Origin: Prevotellaceae bacterium
GTDB lineage: Bacteria; Bacteroidota; Bacteroidia; Bacteroidales; Bacteroidaceae
Length of the DNA stretch: 27,407 bases
Reading direction: 5' to 3'
Assembly (NCBI GenBank): GCA_003150315.1
Contig: QAML01000074.1
Coordinates: 1-27,407, forward strand
Below, piece by piece: positions 1 through 7,849 of this stretch (positions within the stretch are counted from its first letter, which is position 1; every line of letters starts with the position of its first letter). A program made the translations under genes and the position numbers. The notes beneath the pieces were generated by a model, which searched no databases, had not been told where the DNA came from, and worked only from the letters and a program-made list of their open reading frames with translations.

Positions 1-198
1 TGGACTAATATTATTGTTTTAAACCAATGGAATACGAAGGCAGAAGTCCCTGCCGGTTCTGTGTTTTTATGTACAGGGAAGTCTTACTCCTCTTTTCTCT
101 CCACAACCAAAAGAGATCCTCTCAATGTTCTTTCATATGTAGAACAAAAGGTATCGGAGAAAGCTGAAAAACAATGCTGTAAGAAAGACATAACTTAG
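1..198 (+). CDS. 3' end of an unrecognised gene (partial)
   Basis: An open frame enters from the left edge and runs 65 codons to a TAG at 196-198. The readable C-terminus begins WTNIIVLNQWNTKAEVPAGS and ends with a charged, cysteine-containing tail (QCCKKDIT). No start codon lies inside the window, so this can only be the tail of a gene beginning outside it. I do not recognise the family. The frame is open for its whole length and has a plausible composition, but the flanking DNA is AT-rich and decayed, so this may be the tail of a broken gene. Confidence 0.4.
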   Translation, partial: WTNIIVLNQWNTKAEVPAGSVFLCTGKSYSSFLSTTKRDPLNVLSYVEQKVSEKAEKQCCKKDIT

Positions 199-282
199 TA
201 TATAACGCAAATTTACCAAATCTGGAGACTGAATAAATGTATTTGTAGAAATGATTTTGTCATAGTTGGTACAATAAAATGA

Positions 283-441
283 AATGCAGATACATCAGCG
301 TATCAAAATAGAAATATTTTTACCGAAATGGAGAAAGATGGTATGATTAGAAAAAGAAATGTTGTGTCGGGTGAAGGATATCGCAGTATATTGGTTGTAC
401 CTGATATGTTGTTCTCATTTATGAGATGTACAAAAGCATGA
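283..441 (+). pseudogene. Possible gene remnant with helix-turn-helix-like text
   Basis: This 52-codon open stretch follows a TGA at 280-282 and ends at TGA 439-441. An internal ATG lies at 328. It reads ADTSAYQNRNIFTEMEKDGM and then a basic stretch ending in MRCTKA. The pattern resembles the recognition helix and wing of a winged-helix DNA-binding protein, but that is only an impression. There is no promoter and no complete domain. I treat it as a remnant, and it may be chance. Confidence 0.2.
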
Positions 442-577
442 TAAAGGTCCTCTTTGCCTTTGTATACAGGTAGGAAGGATTTCTGTTTTTTCTTGTTGCT
501 ATGGGGTTTTATTCATTTTCTGTTTTTAGGAGAAGAAGTTTTTTCCTCATATGTTCAAGCTTCTTTTATTTAAGTGG

Positions 578-1384
578 TCATATTCTATTATAGTAAGCGT
601 CAACTTCTCTTTGTACTTGATTATACAATGACGGATCTGATAGCTTTTGCTCCACCTGTTCCAAAACCTCATAGTGATAAGAATTGTTGAAAGATGGAAA
701 GCTTTTTTGCATTGCCACGCAGACGCTTTTAATAGTACGTAAAATGCCTTTAGGCAGAGAGTGAAAGCATCCTGATTTGTAGAAATGTATTCCCATATCA
801 CATGAATACATTGTGCATTGTTTTACCAAATCCGAGAATGCAATCTGTCCGTTTACCATAAAAACGAGCTATATTGTTTCGTAGTTCTCCTTGGAAAGAA
901 TCTACCCAAAATTGGTTGGGTTCAAACGACAAATCTTCGAATTGCCGCTCAAATTCTTTAGCTAATCCTGATTTGCTTTTTTGTATACGATTGGCTATTT
1001 CCCAAAGTCCATCTCCAAAGAGAGTTCTGCAATGTCGATGTCTCCTGCAATCCTTATCCTGCAATCCTGTATGTTCAAATGTTTCCATATAATAGGCAAA
1101 GCCTTTTTGCGAACATTCGGTTCTTCTGAAGAAATCATACCACATAAATGAGCTATGGCATTAAGAATGTCTGATTCGTAGCATGTACTTTTGTCAAGAA
1201 ATTCCTTGTGTTCTTTTCTCATGAATTCGTTTATATCACTATGCAAGTCATACATAGAATAATCTACGAGAGAAGTTAGATCTGCAAAATTTTCATCGAC
1301 GAAACTGTCTGTTATATCTTTTATAAGTTCTTTAGCCTACCGATATAAATCTTGTGGAATGGAAGCTGCGATGCGAGGTTCCAT
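578..1384 (-). pseudogene. Decayed gene of unknown family (amber codon plus two frameshifts)
   Basis: Three minus-strand reading frames join into one protein-like sequence of about 268 codons. An ATG at 1384 opens MEPRIAASIPQDLYR and meets TAG at 1339-1337, probably a mutated CAG (Gln). The frame then continues AKELIKDITDSF through MYDLHSDINEFMRKEHKEFL to about 1010. There the sense shifts by one base into a second frame (DGLWEIANRIQKSKSGLAKE). A T5 run near 865 shifts it back to the original frame (MVNGQIAFSDLVKQ). It ends at TGA 578-580 after EVDAYYNRI. The same frame stays open upstream of 1384 to about 1478, so the true start could be earlier. I do not recognise the family; the sequence is acidic, helical in character and soluble, with no signal peptide. 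Confidence 0.6.
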
Positions 1385-1495
1385 ATTTTTTGTAAAAATG
1401 CTGAGTCTCGTAGAAATGCGGATGTATTTGCGGTGTTGTAAACAAGGAAATTTTAGGTTTTTGTGCCGCGTTGATTTTCAGTGGTTTGGGAAGGT

Positions 1496-1587
1496 GAAAA
1501 ATACAAGGCACTTATTTTAAAATAAGTGCCTTGTATTTTAAAATATATGCCTTATGTTTTTTGCGATAAGCCATGTGTTTTTTTTCG
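1496..1587 (+). repeat. 21-bp-unit palindromic intergenic element, copy E1
   Basis: This element has one inverted unit followed by three direct units. The first two units form a perfect 42-bp palindrome at 1498-1539, with arms AAAATACAAGGCACTTATTTT and its complement. The third unit ends in GCCTTATG and the diverged fourth in GCCATGTG, followed by T8 and CGG. It lies between the decayed left block and the GH3 gene. Confidence 0.85.
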
Positions 1588-1968
1588 GCGTGCCGAAAAG
1601 ACTTCCCGAAGTGGGAGATTTGTTGCCGGAAGAGGTGAAATTGCTGCCTGGAATGCGGTATGTTTTCTCAGGATGTCTAAGCGTTTTTACGGGAAAGCTG
1701 GAATGCTTCCTCCTGGTGCGGAATTGATTCGACAGAGAAACGCATGAGGGTTAAAGGGTATGGAATTTTCCCAACGGGAAGGCGAGACTGTTTGGGCAGA
1801 TGCAGAAACAGCTTATTAAAATGCCCGAGCAGCTTATGCGAATACAAGAGCGAGCTGCGGGGGAAGGATGCTTGGGCTTTTCGTCTGTTTACGGGGCGGA
1901 AAATGCTTTTGTTTTGAGGTGTTTGCAGGTAATTTGTTTGTTACTGTGCGTGCTTGCAAACATTTTGC

Positions 1969-1976
1969 TAACTTTG
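1969..1976 (+). promoter_or_regulatory. Promoter -7 element for the GH3 gene
   Basis: TAACTTTG matches the Bacteroidota -7 consensus TAnnTTTG and lies 39 nt before the GH3 ATG. No good TTTG -33 box sits at the usual spacing. Between element E1 and this site (1588-1968) I see no convincing gene; the short open frames there depend on the repeat or lack coding character. Confidence 0.55.
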
Positions 1977-2014
1977 CCGGTGAAATCAGCAAAACATTAT
2001 AAACTAATAAAAGT

Positions 2015-4309
2015 ATGAAATTCAGGAATATTACCATTTTTGCTTTCTGCGCTCTGGCGGTGTCTCCGTCATTCGCCTCGCGCGACAAAGGAAAGAAAAT
2101 CAAGGTGTCAAAAGATCAGTTCATTACCGAATTGATGGGCAAAATGACGCTCGATGAAAAGATCGGTCAACTTGTGTTGCCCGACGGACACGGAATGACA
2201 ACGGGTATTTCGGAGGAGACGGACCTTTACGGCGATATTAAAAAGGGGCTCGTCGGTTCCATTCTTAATGTGAGCGATCCGAAAGCCATTCGTTCGCTTC
2301 AGAAAGTGGCTGTGAACGAGTCGAGATTGAAAATTCCTCTTCTCGTGGGGCTTGACGTCATTCACGGATTCCGTACCATTTTTCCCATTCCCCTTGCGCA
2401 GTCGTGCTCGTGGGATACTACGCTTGTGCGTAAGGCTGCGCGTGTGGCGGCAATCGAGGCTTCGGCTTACGGTGTCAATTGGACTTACTCGCCAATGGTA
2501 GACGTGGCTCACGATGCCCGTTGGGGACGTATTGCCGAGGGCAACGGCGAGGATCCGTTCCTTAGTGCGTGCATAGCAAAATCGCTTGTGTACGGCTATC
2601 AGGAGGACATGAAAAAGAATACTAACATTGCCGCTTGTCTGAAACACTATGCTCTTTACGGCGCAGTGGAATCCGGTCTTGACTATAACTTTGTAGACAT
2701 GAGCCGCATAAGGATGTTCAACGAGTATATGCTTCCTTATCAGGCTGCTGTCGAAGCCGGTGTGCGCAGTGTCATGTCTTCTTTCAACGTTATTGACTTC
2801 ATGCCGGCTTCGGGCAACAAATGGTTGATAGATGATGTGTTGCGCAAGAAATGGGGCTTCAAAGGTTTTACCGTAACCGACTATAACGGCATTGCAGAAA
2901 TGACATCGCACGGAATAGACCAGCAGAAACGTTGCGCAGAACTGGCTGCCGATGCTGGAATAGACATTGACATGTGCTCGCAAGCTTATTTGAAATACTT
3001 GCATAAGCTCGTGGACGAAGGAAAAGTGAGCGAAGAGACAATTAATACCATGTGCCGCCGCGTGCTCGAGGCTAAGTGGGAACTTGGTCTGTTTGAGGAC
3101 GCAAACCGTGGGCACTCGGAGAAAGAGGTTACCACAGCCGTGCGCAAGAAAGAGTTTATTGATTTGGCGCGTCAGCTTGCCGGCGAGAGCATTGTGCTTT
3201 TGAAAAACGAAGGAAACGTTCTGCCGCTCAAGAAACAAGGAAAGATTGCCGTCATAGGTCCTCTCGGAAAATCGGGTCGCAATCTTTACGGCTGCTGGAC
3301 GGGTAACGGTTCTTCGCAACCGGCTCTCGGCATTTACGATGCCATAAAAGAGGCTGTGGGGAACAATGGCGAAGTGGTTTATGCCCGTGGCAGCAATGTT
3401 TTTGCCAATCCCGATTGGGAAGCTGCCGGACAAATTAAGAATTTTGATGTGGGAAGAGATTCACGTTCTGCCGAAGACATGATTAAGGAAGCCGTTGAGG
3501 TGGCTAAGAACAGCGATGTGGTTATTGCCACACTCGGTGAGTTGACCGACATGACTGGTGAGAGCCAGAGCAGAGCCGATCTTGAAATGCCCGACGTGCA
3601 GCGCGATCTTTTCAAAGCTCTTTTGAAAACCGGCAAACCGGTTGTGCTGCTCTACATAACGGGTCGTCCCGTTGCCATGCGCTGGGAAAAAGCCAACGCT
3701 CCGGTGATTGTGGAAACATGGCACGGCGGAACGGAAGCCGCACATGCCATTGCCGACGTGGTGTTTGGCGACAGAAATCCGAGCGGAAAGCTCACAACCA
3801 CTTTCCCGCAGGTTACAGGTCAGTTGCCGTTCACATACGCGCGCTACAGAGGCGGTCGTCCCGTTGACCCGAACTCGAAGTTCATTAAATATTCGCAGAA
3901 CTATATGGACGTAACCATGGCTCCTGCTTATCCTTTCGGATACGGAATAAGCTATACCACTTACAAATACGGCAAACTCTCATTGAGCGCAAACTCCATG
4001 GACAAGAACGGAAAAGTAACTGCATCGCTCACCGTAACGAATACCGGAAACCGTGCAGGAGATGAGATTGTTCAGCTCTACATCCACGACATCGCCGCTT
4101 CGATAATCCGTCCCGTCAAGGAGTTGAAAGGCTTTAAGCGTGTTCACCTTGATGCCGGCGAGTCCAAAACCGTTGAGTTTGAAATTAGCGAGCCTATGCT
4201 CAAATTCTACAACGCCGATTTGCAGTTTGTAAGCGAACCCGGCGATTTCGAAATAATGGTTGGTCCAAACAGCATGGACGTTCAGACGCTGAAGCTCACT
4301 CTTAATTGA
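2015..4309 (+). CDS. bglX: Periplasmic GH3 beta-glucosidase, BglX type
   Basis: This 764-aa GH3 enzyme would remove terminal beta-glucose residues from oligosaccharides in the periplasm; E. coli BglX is about the same length. An N-terminal signal peptide (about residues 1-21, ending SFAS) precedes the TIM-barrel domain. The sequence contains the substrate-binding KHYALYG segment and the nucleophile motif FTVTDYNG, with the Asp at about residue 289. The second domain carries TGESQSRADLEMP, where Glu516 is the likely acid/base. A C-terminal fibronectin-III-like domain (about 665-764) ends the protein. It is transcribed alone, with a promoter at 1969 and a strong terminator at 4335. Substrate could be gluco- or related beta-linked sugars; the sequence does not settle which. 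Confidence 0.93.
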   Translation: MKFRNITIFAFCALAVSPSFASRDKGKKIKVSKDQFITELMGKMTLDEKIGQLVLPDGHGMTTGISEETDLYGDIKKGLVGSILNVSDPKAIRSLQKVAVNESRLKIPLLVGLDVIHGFRTIFPIPLAQSCSWDTTLVRKAARVAAIEASAYGVNWTYSPMVDVAHDARWGRIAEGNGEDPFLSACIAKSLVYGYQEDMKKNTNIAACLKHYALYGAVESGLDYNFVDMSRIRMFNEYMLPYQAAVEAGVRSVMSSFNVIDFMPASGNKWLIDDVLRKKWGFKGFTVTDYNGIAEMTSHGIDQQKRCAELAADAGIDIDMCSQAYLKYLHKLVDEGKVSEETINTMCRRVLEAKWELGLFEDANRGHSEKEVTTAVRKKEFIDLARQLAGESIVLLKNEGNVLPLKKQGKIAVIGPLGKSGRNLYGCWTGNGSSQPALGIYDAIKEAVGNNGEVVYARGSNVFANPDWEAAGQIKNFDVGRDSRSAEDMIKEAVEVAKNSDVVIATLGELTDMTGESQSRADLEMPDVQRDLFKALLKTGKPVVLLYITGRPVAMRWEKANAPVIVETWHGGTEAAHAIADVVFGDRNPSGKLTTTFPQVTGQLPFTYARYRGGRPVDPNSKFIKYSQNYMDVTMAPAYPFGYGISYTTYKYGKLSLSANSMDKNGKVTASLTVTNTGNRAGDEIVQLYIHDIAASIIRPVKELKGFKRVHLDAGESKTVEFEISEPMLKFYNADLQFVSEPGDFEIMVGPNSMDVQTLKLTLN

Positions 4310-4334
4310 AAAGGCGGGTAACATCGAAATAACG

Positions 4335-4368
4335 ATGAGGCGCAAGGGCAACTTTGCGCCTCATTTTT
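4335..4368 (+). terminator. Rho-independent terminator of the GH3 gene
   Basis: An 11-bp perfect stem (ATGAGGCGCAA with TTGCGCCTCAT) and an 8-nt loop are followed by TTTTT. It lies 25 nt after the GH3 stop. Confidence 0.85.
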
Positions 4369-4455
4369 GTTGTTCCGAAGCCTCGAAAAAGGCGATTTTC
4401 AAGGCTCAAAAAATGTCTTTTGTAAGTTGTTGCAATTCAAAGACTTGGAAAGTCC

Positions 4456-4542
4456 GAAAATACAAGGCACTTATTTTAAAATAAGTGCCTTGTATTTTGA
4501 AATAAGTGCCTTGTATTTTGAAATAAGTGCCTTATGTTTTTT
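4456..4542 (+). repeat. 21-bp-unit palindromic intergenic element, copy E2
   Basis: This is the most regular copy: one inverted unit then three direct units, the last two both reading GAAATAAGTGCC. A perfect 42-bp palindrome spans 4457-4498. The preceding flank at 4418-4433 reads TTTTGTAAGTTGTTGC, which recurs before copies E3, E5 and E8. It lies beyond the GH3 terminator, so it is not needed to end that transcript. I see nothing else definite from 4543 to 4759. Confidence 0.87.
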
Positions 4543-4759
4543 CTTATTTCCCATGTAGTAAAAAGAGCGTGGGAAATGGCATCAGTTTTAAGCCGTAAAA
4601 CGTTGCACTAAAAACGTCGTTTCCCAAAAATTTTCGGGAGTGAATGAAACGAAAAACCGAGCTGTTGTGCGAATGCGCTTTAACGTGTAAAACATCCCGT
4701 TCGCTGCTTGGAAATTCCGCCTCGCTTCGTTCACGCAAACGGTATGCGTTATTTATGCG

Positions 4760-4767
4760 TAACTTTG
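4760..4767 (+). promoter_or_regulatory. Promoter -7 element for the outer-membrane protein
   Basis: TAACTTTG matches TAnnTTTG and lies 46 nt before the ATG at 4813. Confidence 0.55.
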
Positions 4768-4812
4768 CATTGAAAATAAAATACCACAAGTAAAAAAACT
4801 GACAGATCGGAT

Positions 4813-5367
4813 ATGAAGAAGTTTCTATTTGTTTTTGCCGCTTTCTTGATGGCTTTTGCTGCGCAAGCACAGGAAAAAGTGCGCAGCGTGTCGTTGGAGG
4901 TTTTCGGTGCGCAAAACACAGTTGGCATAAACTATGACAGTCGTTTCAAAGGTAATGACGGATGGGGATGGCGAGTTGGATTGGGTTTCGGATATGGCGA
5001 CAATTCCGGTTTTATTGACCAAAACATAAAAGGTGTGGGAGTGCCCTTGGAGGTGAACTATTTGTTGGGAAAGAAGAGCAGCAAATTGGAGCTGGGATTC
5101 GGCGCGAACTTCGGTTTTTATCACGTAAAAGAAAAAACAGGTTATTATATTCCCCTGGGAGACGGGAGCGGAGACAAGACAGAATACTACAAATCGTCGG
5201 ATAATCGCTTCGGATATTTAATGTTCGGCAATATTGGCTACAGATATCAGCGTGTGAGCGGGTTTATGTTTCGTGTGGGAATAACGCCCTCGTTTAATTT
5301 CGGCGACAAAAACGGTTTGAAGAAATCCGCAGCCTGTCCTTATATAGGTTTGGGCTGGTCGTTTTAG
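4813..5367 (+). CDS. Small outer-membrane beta-barrel protein
   Basis: This 184-aa protein has a clear signal peptide (about 1-20, cut after AQA before QEKVRSVSLE). Alternating hydrophobic and glycine/aromatic strands follow (WGWRVGLGFGYG, LELGFGANFGFYHV, FMFRVGITPSFNFG), and it ends in Phe. A C-terminal aromatic residue and amphipathic beta strands are typical of small outer-membrane barrels of the OmpW/OmpX size class. Bacteroidota encode many such proteins of unknown role. It is probably co-transcribed with the lipoprotein 75 nt downstream, since no terminator separates them. No specific cargo or function can be read from the sequence. Confidence 0.8.
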   Translation: MKKFLFVFAAFLMAFAAQAQEKVRSVSLEVFGAQNTVGINYDSRFKGNDGWGWRVGLGFGYGDNSGFIDQNIKGVGVPLEVNYLLGKKSSKLELGFGANFGFYHVKEKTGYYIPLGDGSGDKTEYYKSSDNRFGYLMFGNIGYRYQRVSGFMFRVGITPSFNFGDKNGLKKSAACPYIGLGWSF

Positions 5368-5442
5368 CCGACAAAAGCCGTGGGGCGGAATAACCGGGCA
5401 ATAAAAACATATATAAATACAACACAAAAAGACTATAGAGAA

Positions 5443-5817
5443 ATGAGAAAAAGTTTATTGAACAAAAGCTGCTTTTTGCTCCTTTTATCAGTTATGATGA
5501 TTGTATGCTCTTGTGCTGACGACAAGAACAAATCCACACGTTTAACCGGCACGGTATGGATTCATCAGTTCACCGAAGAAGAAGGTGTGAACGAAGCTGC
5601 CTATGCATTGAGTTTCGGTAAGGACAAGGTGGAGTTGTATGAACTCGATAAGAACATGCATGTAAAAGAACTCCAGAATCAGTTTGATTACAAGATAATC
5701 AAAGGAAAAACTATTCGGATAGGGATCAAAGAAAGTACTCTGGGCGATAATTATTTATACTTTAGGGCGTGGATCTTTTACCGTAGCGATAAAAAGTTCT
5801 CGGATTTGTTGAAATAA
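5443..5817 (+). CDS. Small lipoprotein of unknown function
   Basis: This 124-aa lipoprotein has a basic start (MRKSLLNKSC), a hydrophobic core and a lipobox VCSC, with the acylated Cys at residue 24. I chose the ATG at 5443 because it gives a normal lipoprotein signal; the frame is open 21 codons further upstream. After the lipobox the sequence reads TRLTGTVWIHQFTEEEG and then mixed beta strands. This recalls small lipocalin-like Bacteroidota lipoproteins that begin with an LxGTxW segment, but I cannot assign a named family. It shares a terminator region with the convergent response-regulator gene. Confidence 0.75.
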   Translation: MRKSLLNKSCFLLLLSVMMIVCSCADDKNKSTRLTGTVWIHQFTEEEGVNEAAYALSFGKDKVELYELDKNMHVKELQNQFDYKIIKGKTIRIGIKESTLGDNYLYFRAWIFYRSDKKFSDLLK

Positions 5818-5840
5818 TTAATACTAAAGGTTGAAACACC

Positions 5841-5876
5841 AAAAGGATTGGTCCTCACGGGAACCAATCCTTTTTT
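5841..5876. terminator. Bidirectional terminator between convergent genes
   Basis: A 12-bp perfect stem (AAAAGGATTGGT with ACCAATCCTTTT) has a 10-nt loop. The T-run on the right serves the plus-strand lipoprotein gene. The A-run on the left becomes a U-tract for the minus-strand LytTR gene, whose stop lies 6 bp away. Confidence 0.85.
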
Positions 5877-5881
5877 GTTTG

Positions 5882-6637
5882 TCAACGGTCAAGCCATTTT
5901 TTCAACAGAGAAGTTTTTTCCTTGCTCACCACTATGTTTTCGTCTTTGCAACCCTTGAGACGCACAATAAGCTTGGAACTGAAGAAAAAGTTGATTTTGC
6001 GTATGCCTTTTATGTTGGCAATGTATTGACGATTGATTCTGAAAAAACTGTCAGGGTCAAGTTCCTGCTCAAGATCGTTCATGGTCAGAGTCAAAGTGTA
6101 AGCCTGCCCTTCATTAGTGAAAGCCTGCACACGATTGTCCTCTATGGCAAAATAATAAATGTCGTCCACATTCACAACTACCAGTTCGTCGCCCCTACTC
6201 ACCAAAAAGCGTTGACGATAACGGCGGGTTTCGTTCAGAAGTCCGTTCATGTTGTTTTGAGCAGCCTCGCGGTCGCCGCCGCCAGCCGTCCGGGCTTTCT
6301 CCATAGCCTTGCATAGTTCCTCGGAATCCACAGGTTTCAAGAGATAATCGATGCCGTTGTTGCGGAAAGCCTTCAGCGCGTATTCTTCATAGGCTGTGAT
6401 GAAAACAACAAAGGCGCGTGGCTTGACTTCCCGGAAAGCCTCGAAAACATCTCCGTCAATCAAGCGAATATCCGAGAAAATGAGGTCGTAATCATTGTTT
6501 TCGGACAGCTCGCGAACCACTTCTTCCACACTTTTAAGCGGACCGTGAACCTCAAGTGTGTCATCGACTTCGCGTATCAGGTTCTTCAAGCGGTAGGCGT
6601 TGTAAAAATCGTCCTCAATTATCAATACTTTTTTCAT
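5882..6637 (-). CDS. LytTR-family response regulator
   Basis: This 251-aa protein is a two-domain response regulator. The receiver domain (about 1-120) has the acidic pair EDD at residues 8-10, the phospho-acceptor Asp56 in LIFSDIRL and the conserved Lys in LLKPVD. The C-terminal LytTR DNA-binding domain (about 145-250) contains DDIYYFAIEDNRV, FFRINRQYIANI and the VRLKG strand region. It overlaps the upstream kinase gene by 4 bp (ATGA), which implies translational coupling and a cognate pair. Family members bind direct repeats upstream of target genes; which genes this one controls cannot be read here. Confidence 0.93.
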   Translation of the reverse strand: MKKVLIIEDDFYNAYRLKNLIREVDDTLEVHGPLKSVEEVVRELSENNDYDLIFSDIRLIDGDVFEAFREVKPRAFVVFITAYEEYALKAFRNNGIDYLLKPVDSEELCKAMEKARTAGGGDREAAQNNMNGLLNETRRYRQRFLVSRGDELVVVNVDDIYYFAIEDNRVQAFTNEGQAYTLTLTMNDLEQELDPDSFFRINRQYIANIKGIRKINFFFSSKLIVRLKGCKDENIVVSKEKTSLLKKWLDR

Positions 6638-7665
6638 ATATCCTGTTTTTTAGGTAAAACGGGCAATCTTGCTTCAAACGCATCGGTTGTAGCCTGAAAC
6701 TCGGGCTGTGTTCCGCATTCCAATTCGTATCTCCGGCACAAATTTCTTATACCGATTCCGTAAGATTCCACGTTCTGGTCGTTGCGACATCCGTTGTAAA
6801 TTCTGTTGTTTCTGACCACGAGCATTTTGTCCCGCACATAAATCCGAATATACAGCTTTGGGTCTTCCTGCGGATAGTTATGTTTCACGGCATTCTCTAT
6901 CAGCAGCTGAAGACTAAGGGCTAAGATGAATCCTTGGTCCGTTTCTGCATTTATTTCATTTTGCAAAATAATGTTTCCGTGGTATCTTTTATTGAGCATG
7001 TCCACGTAAACAGCCACGAAGTCCGCAGCTTCGCCAATGTCTATATAGTCTATTTCTATATGACGAAGCAAATATCCGTAAACACGCGAGAATTTAACCA
7101 AATATTCTTCGGCGGTTTTCGGTTCAAGTTCTATCATGCCCGCAAGAGCTCCGAGACTGTTGTATACGAAATGGGGATCGAGCTGAAGTTTCAGGTATTT
7201 TTTCTGAAGAGCAGCGTTTTCCTTGTTTTTTTGTATTACTCTGGCGGAATAGTGCATGGATAGAAGAATGAGAGCCATGAGACTTGCCAAAATGCCAAAC
7301 AGAAAAGAAGTTCCCCACAAGTCTTCCGTGAAGTCGGGATCGGCGATGTTGAAGAAAATTTCGCATGCTCCTGCCAGCAACATATTGGAAACCACGACTA
7401 AAGCCCCGTTTCGAATTACGTGTTTGGATTGTGTTTCTCTTTGTTTGAAGTATTTTGAATTCAATATGCGCCGGCTTACCAGCAAACTCGTCATGGAAAA
7501 AATGCCGCAAAAGACAAAATCCACCGCAAGATAGAAATGGTTGGTGCTCAGAGTGTGCTTGAGATCTTCTATATCGGCGAGTGCCCAGAAGATGTCGTAC
7601 AAAAAGAAGAACATCAACGTAAATGCTATCCATTCAGTGAGGAACCCCGAGAGTTTTTGCTTCAT
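6634..7665 (-). CDS. LytS-type sensor histidine kinase
   Basis: This 343-aa kinase has four predicted membrane helices in the first 140 residues. A short linker leads to the His_kinase domain, with the phospho-acceptor His165 in LDPHFVYNSLGAL. The N-box LLIENAVKHN lies further on, followed by a small ATP-binding region with YGIGIRNL. The lack of a large extracytoplasmic domain suggests the signal is sensed in or near the membrane. The promoter-like CAAAGTTA at 7676-7683 (TAACTTTG on the minus strand) lies only 11 nt from the ATG, so the mRNA leader would be very short. Confidence 0.92.
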   Translation of the reverse strand: MKQKLSGFLTEWIAFTLMFFFLYDIFWALADIEDLKHTLSTNHFYLAVDFVFCGIFSMTSLLVSRRILNSKYFKQRETQSKHVIRNGALVVVSNMLLAGACEIFFNIADPDFTEDLWGTSFLFGILASLMALILLSMHYSARVIQKNKENAALQKKYLKLQLDPHFVYNSLGALAGMIELEPKTAEEYLVKFSRVYGYLLRHIEIDYIDIGEAADFVAVYVDMLNKRYHGNIILQNEINAETDQGFILALSLQLLIENAVKHNYPQEDPKLYIRIYVRDKMLVVRNNRIYNGCRNDQNVESYGIGIRNLCRRYELECGTQPEFQATTDAFEARLPVLPKKQDI

Positions 7666-7675
7666 TTTTTGTTTT

Positions 7676-7683
7676 CAAAGTTA
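7676..7683 (-). promoter_or_regulatory. Promoter -7 element for the LytS/LytTR operon
   Basis: TAACTTTG on the minus strand ends 11 nt before the kinase ATG at 7665. If this is the used promoter, the leader is only a few nucleotides long. No TTTG -33 box is evident. Confidence 0.5.
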
Positions 7684-7794
7684 GTTATTCCGCCTTAAAC
7701 CGTGCATGTTTTCGCCGGTAAACGAGTAAAAACGAGGCACGAAGCAGAAAAACAACGGCGTAAAGCTTTTCGGCTGCAACCCGAGTCCGAAAGC

Positions 7795-7837
7795 GCAAAA
7801 ACATAACGCCACACCGTGCACGGAAGTGGTGTGGCGT
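7795..7837 (-). terminator. Terminator of the asparaginase gene
   Basis: A 10-bp perfect stem (ACGCCACACC at 7806-7815 with GGTGTGGCGT at 7828-7837) is followed on the minus strand by TATGTTTTTG. It lies 12 nt past the asparaginase stop. Confidence 0.8.
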
Positions 7838-7849
7838 GGAAATGGTGTA

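Noticed and set aside
2108..3433. A 441-aa minus-strand open frame opposite the GH3 gene
   Set aside because: It is the shadow of a strongly recognisable GH3 coding sequence and shows no family motifs itself.
4456..4542. The repeat elements as ordinary gene terminators
   Set aside because: Good GC-rich hairpin terminators already follow several neighbouring genes (4335, 9316, 15068), and some elements lie upstream of genes or in divergent gaps. A supporting role near 15226-15318 is not excluded.
4367..4558. A 63-aa open frame with repeated seven-residue text (YFKISAL, YFEISAL)
   Set aside because: The period is the 21-bp repeat read as seven codons. The same units elsewhere are read in other frames or interrupted by stops, and they lie inverted in each element. 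It is a by-product of the repeat, as are similar frames at 1526-1747, 9203-9457, 11704-11955, 14981-15265 and 18029-18262.
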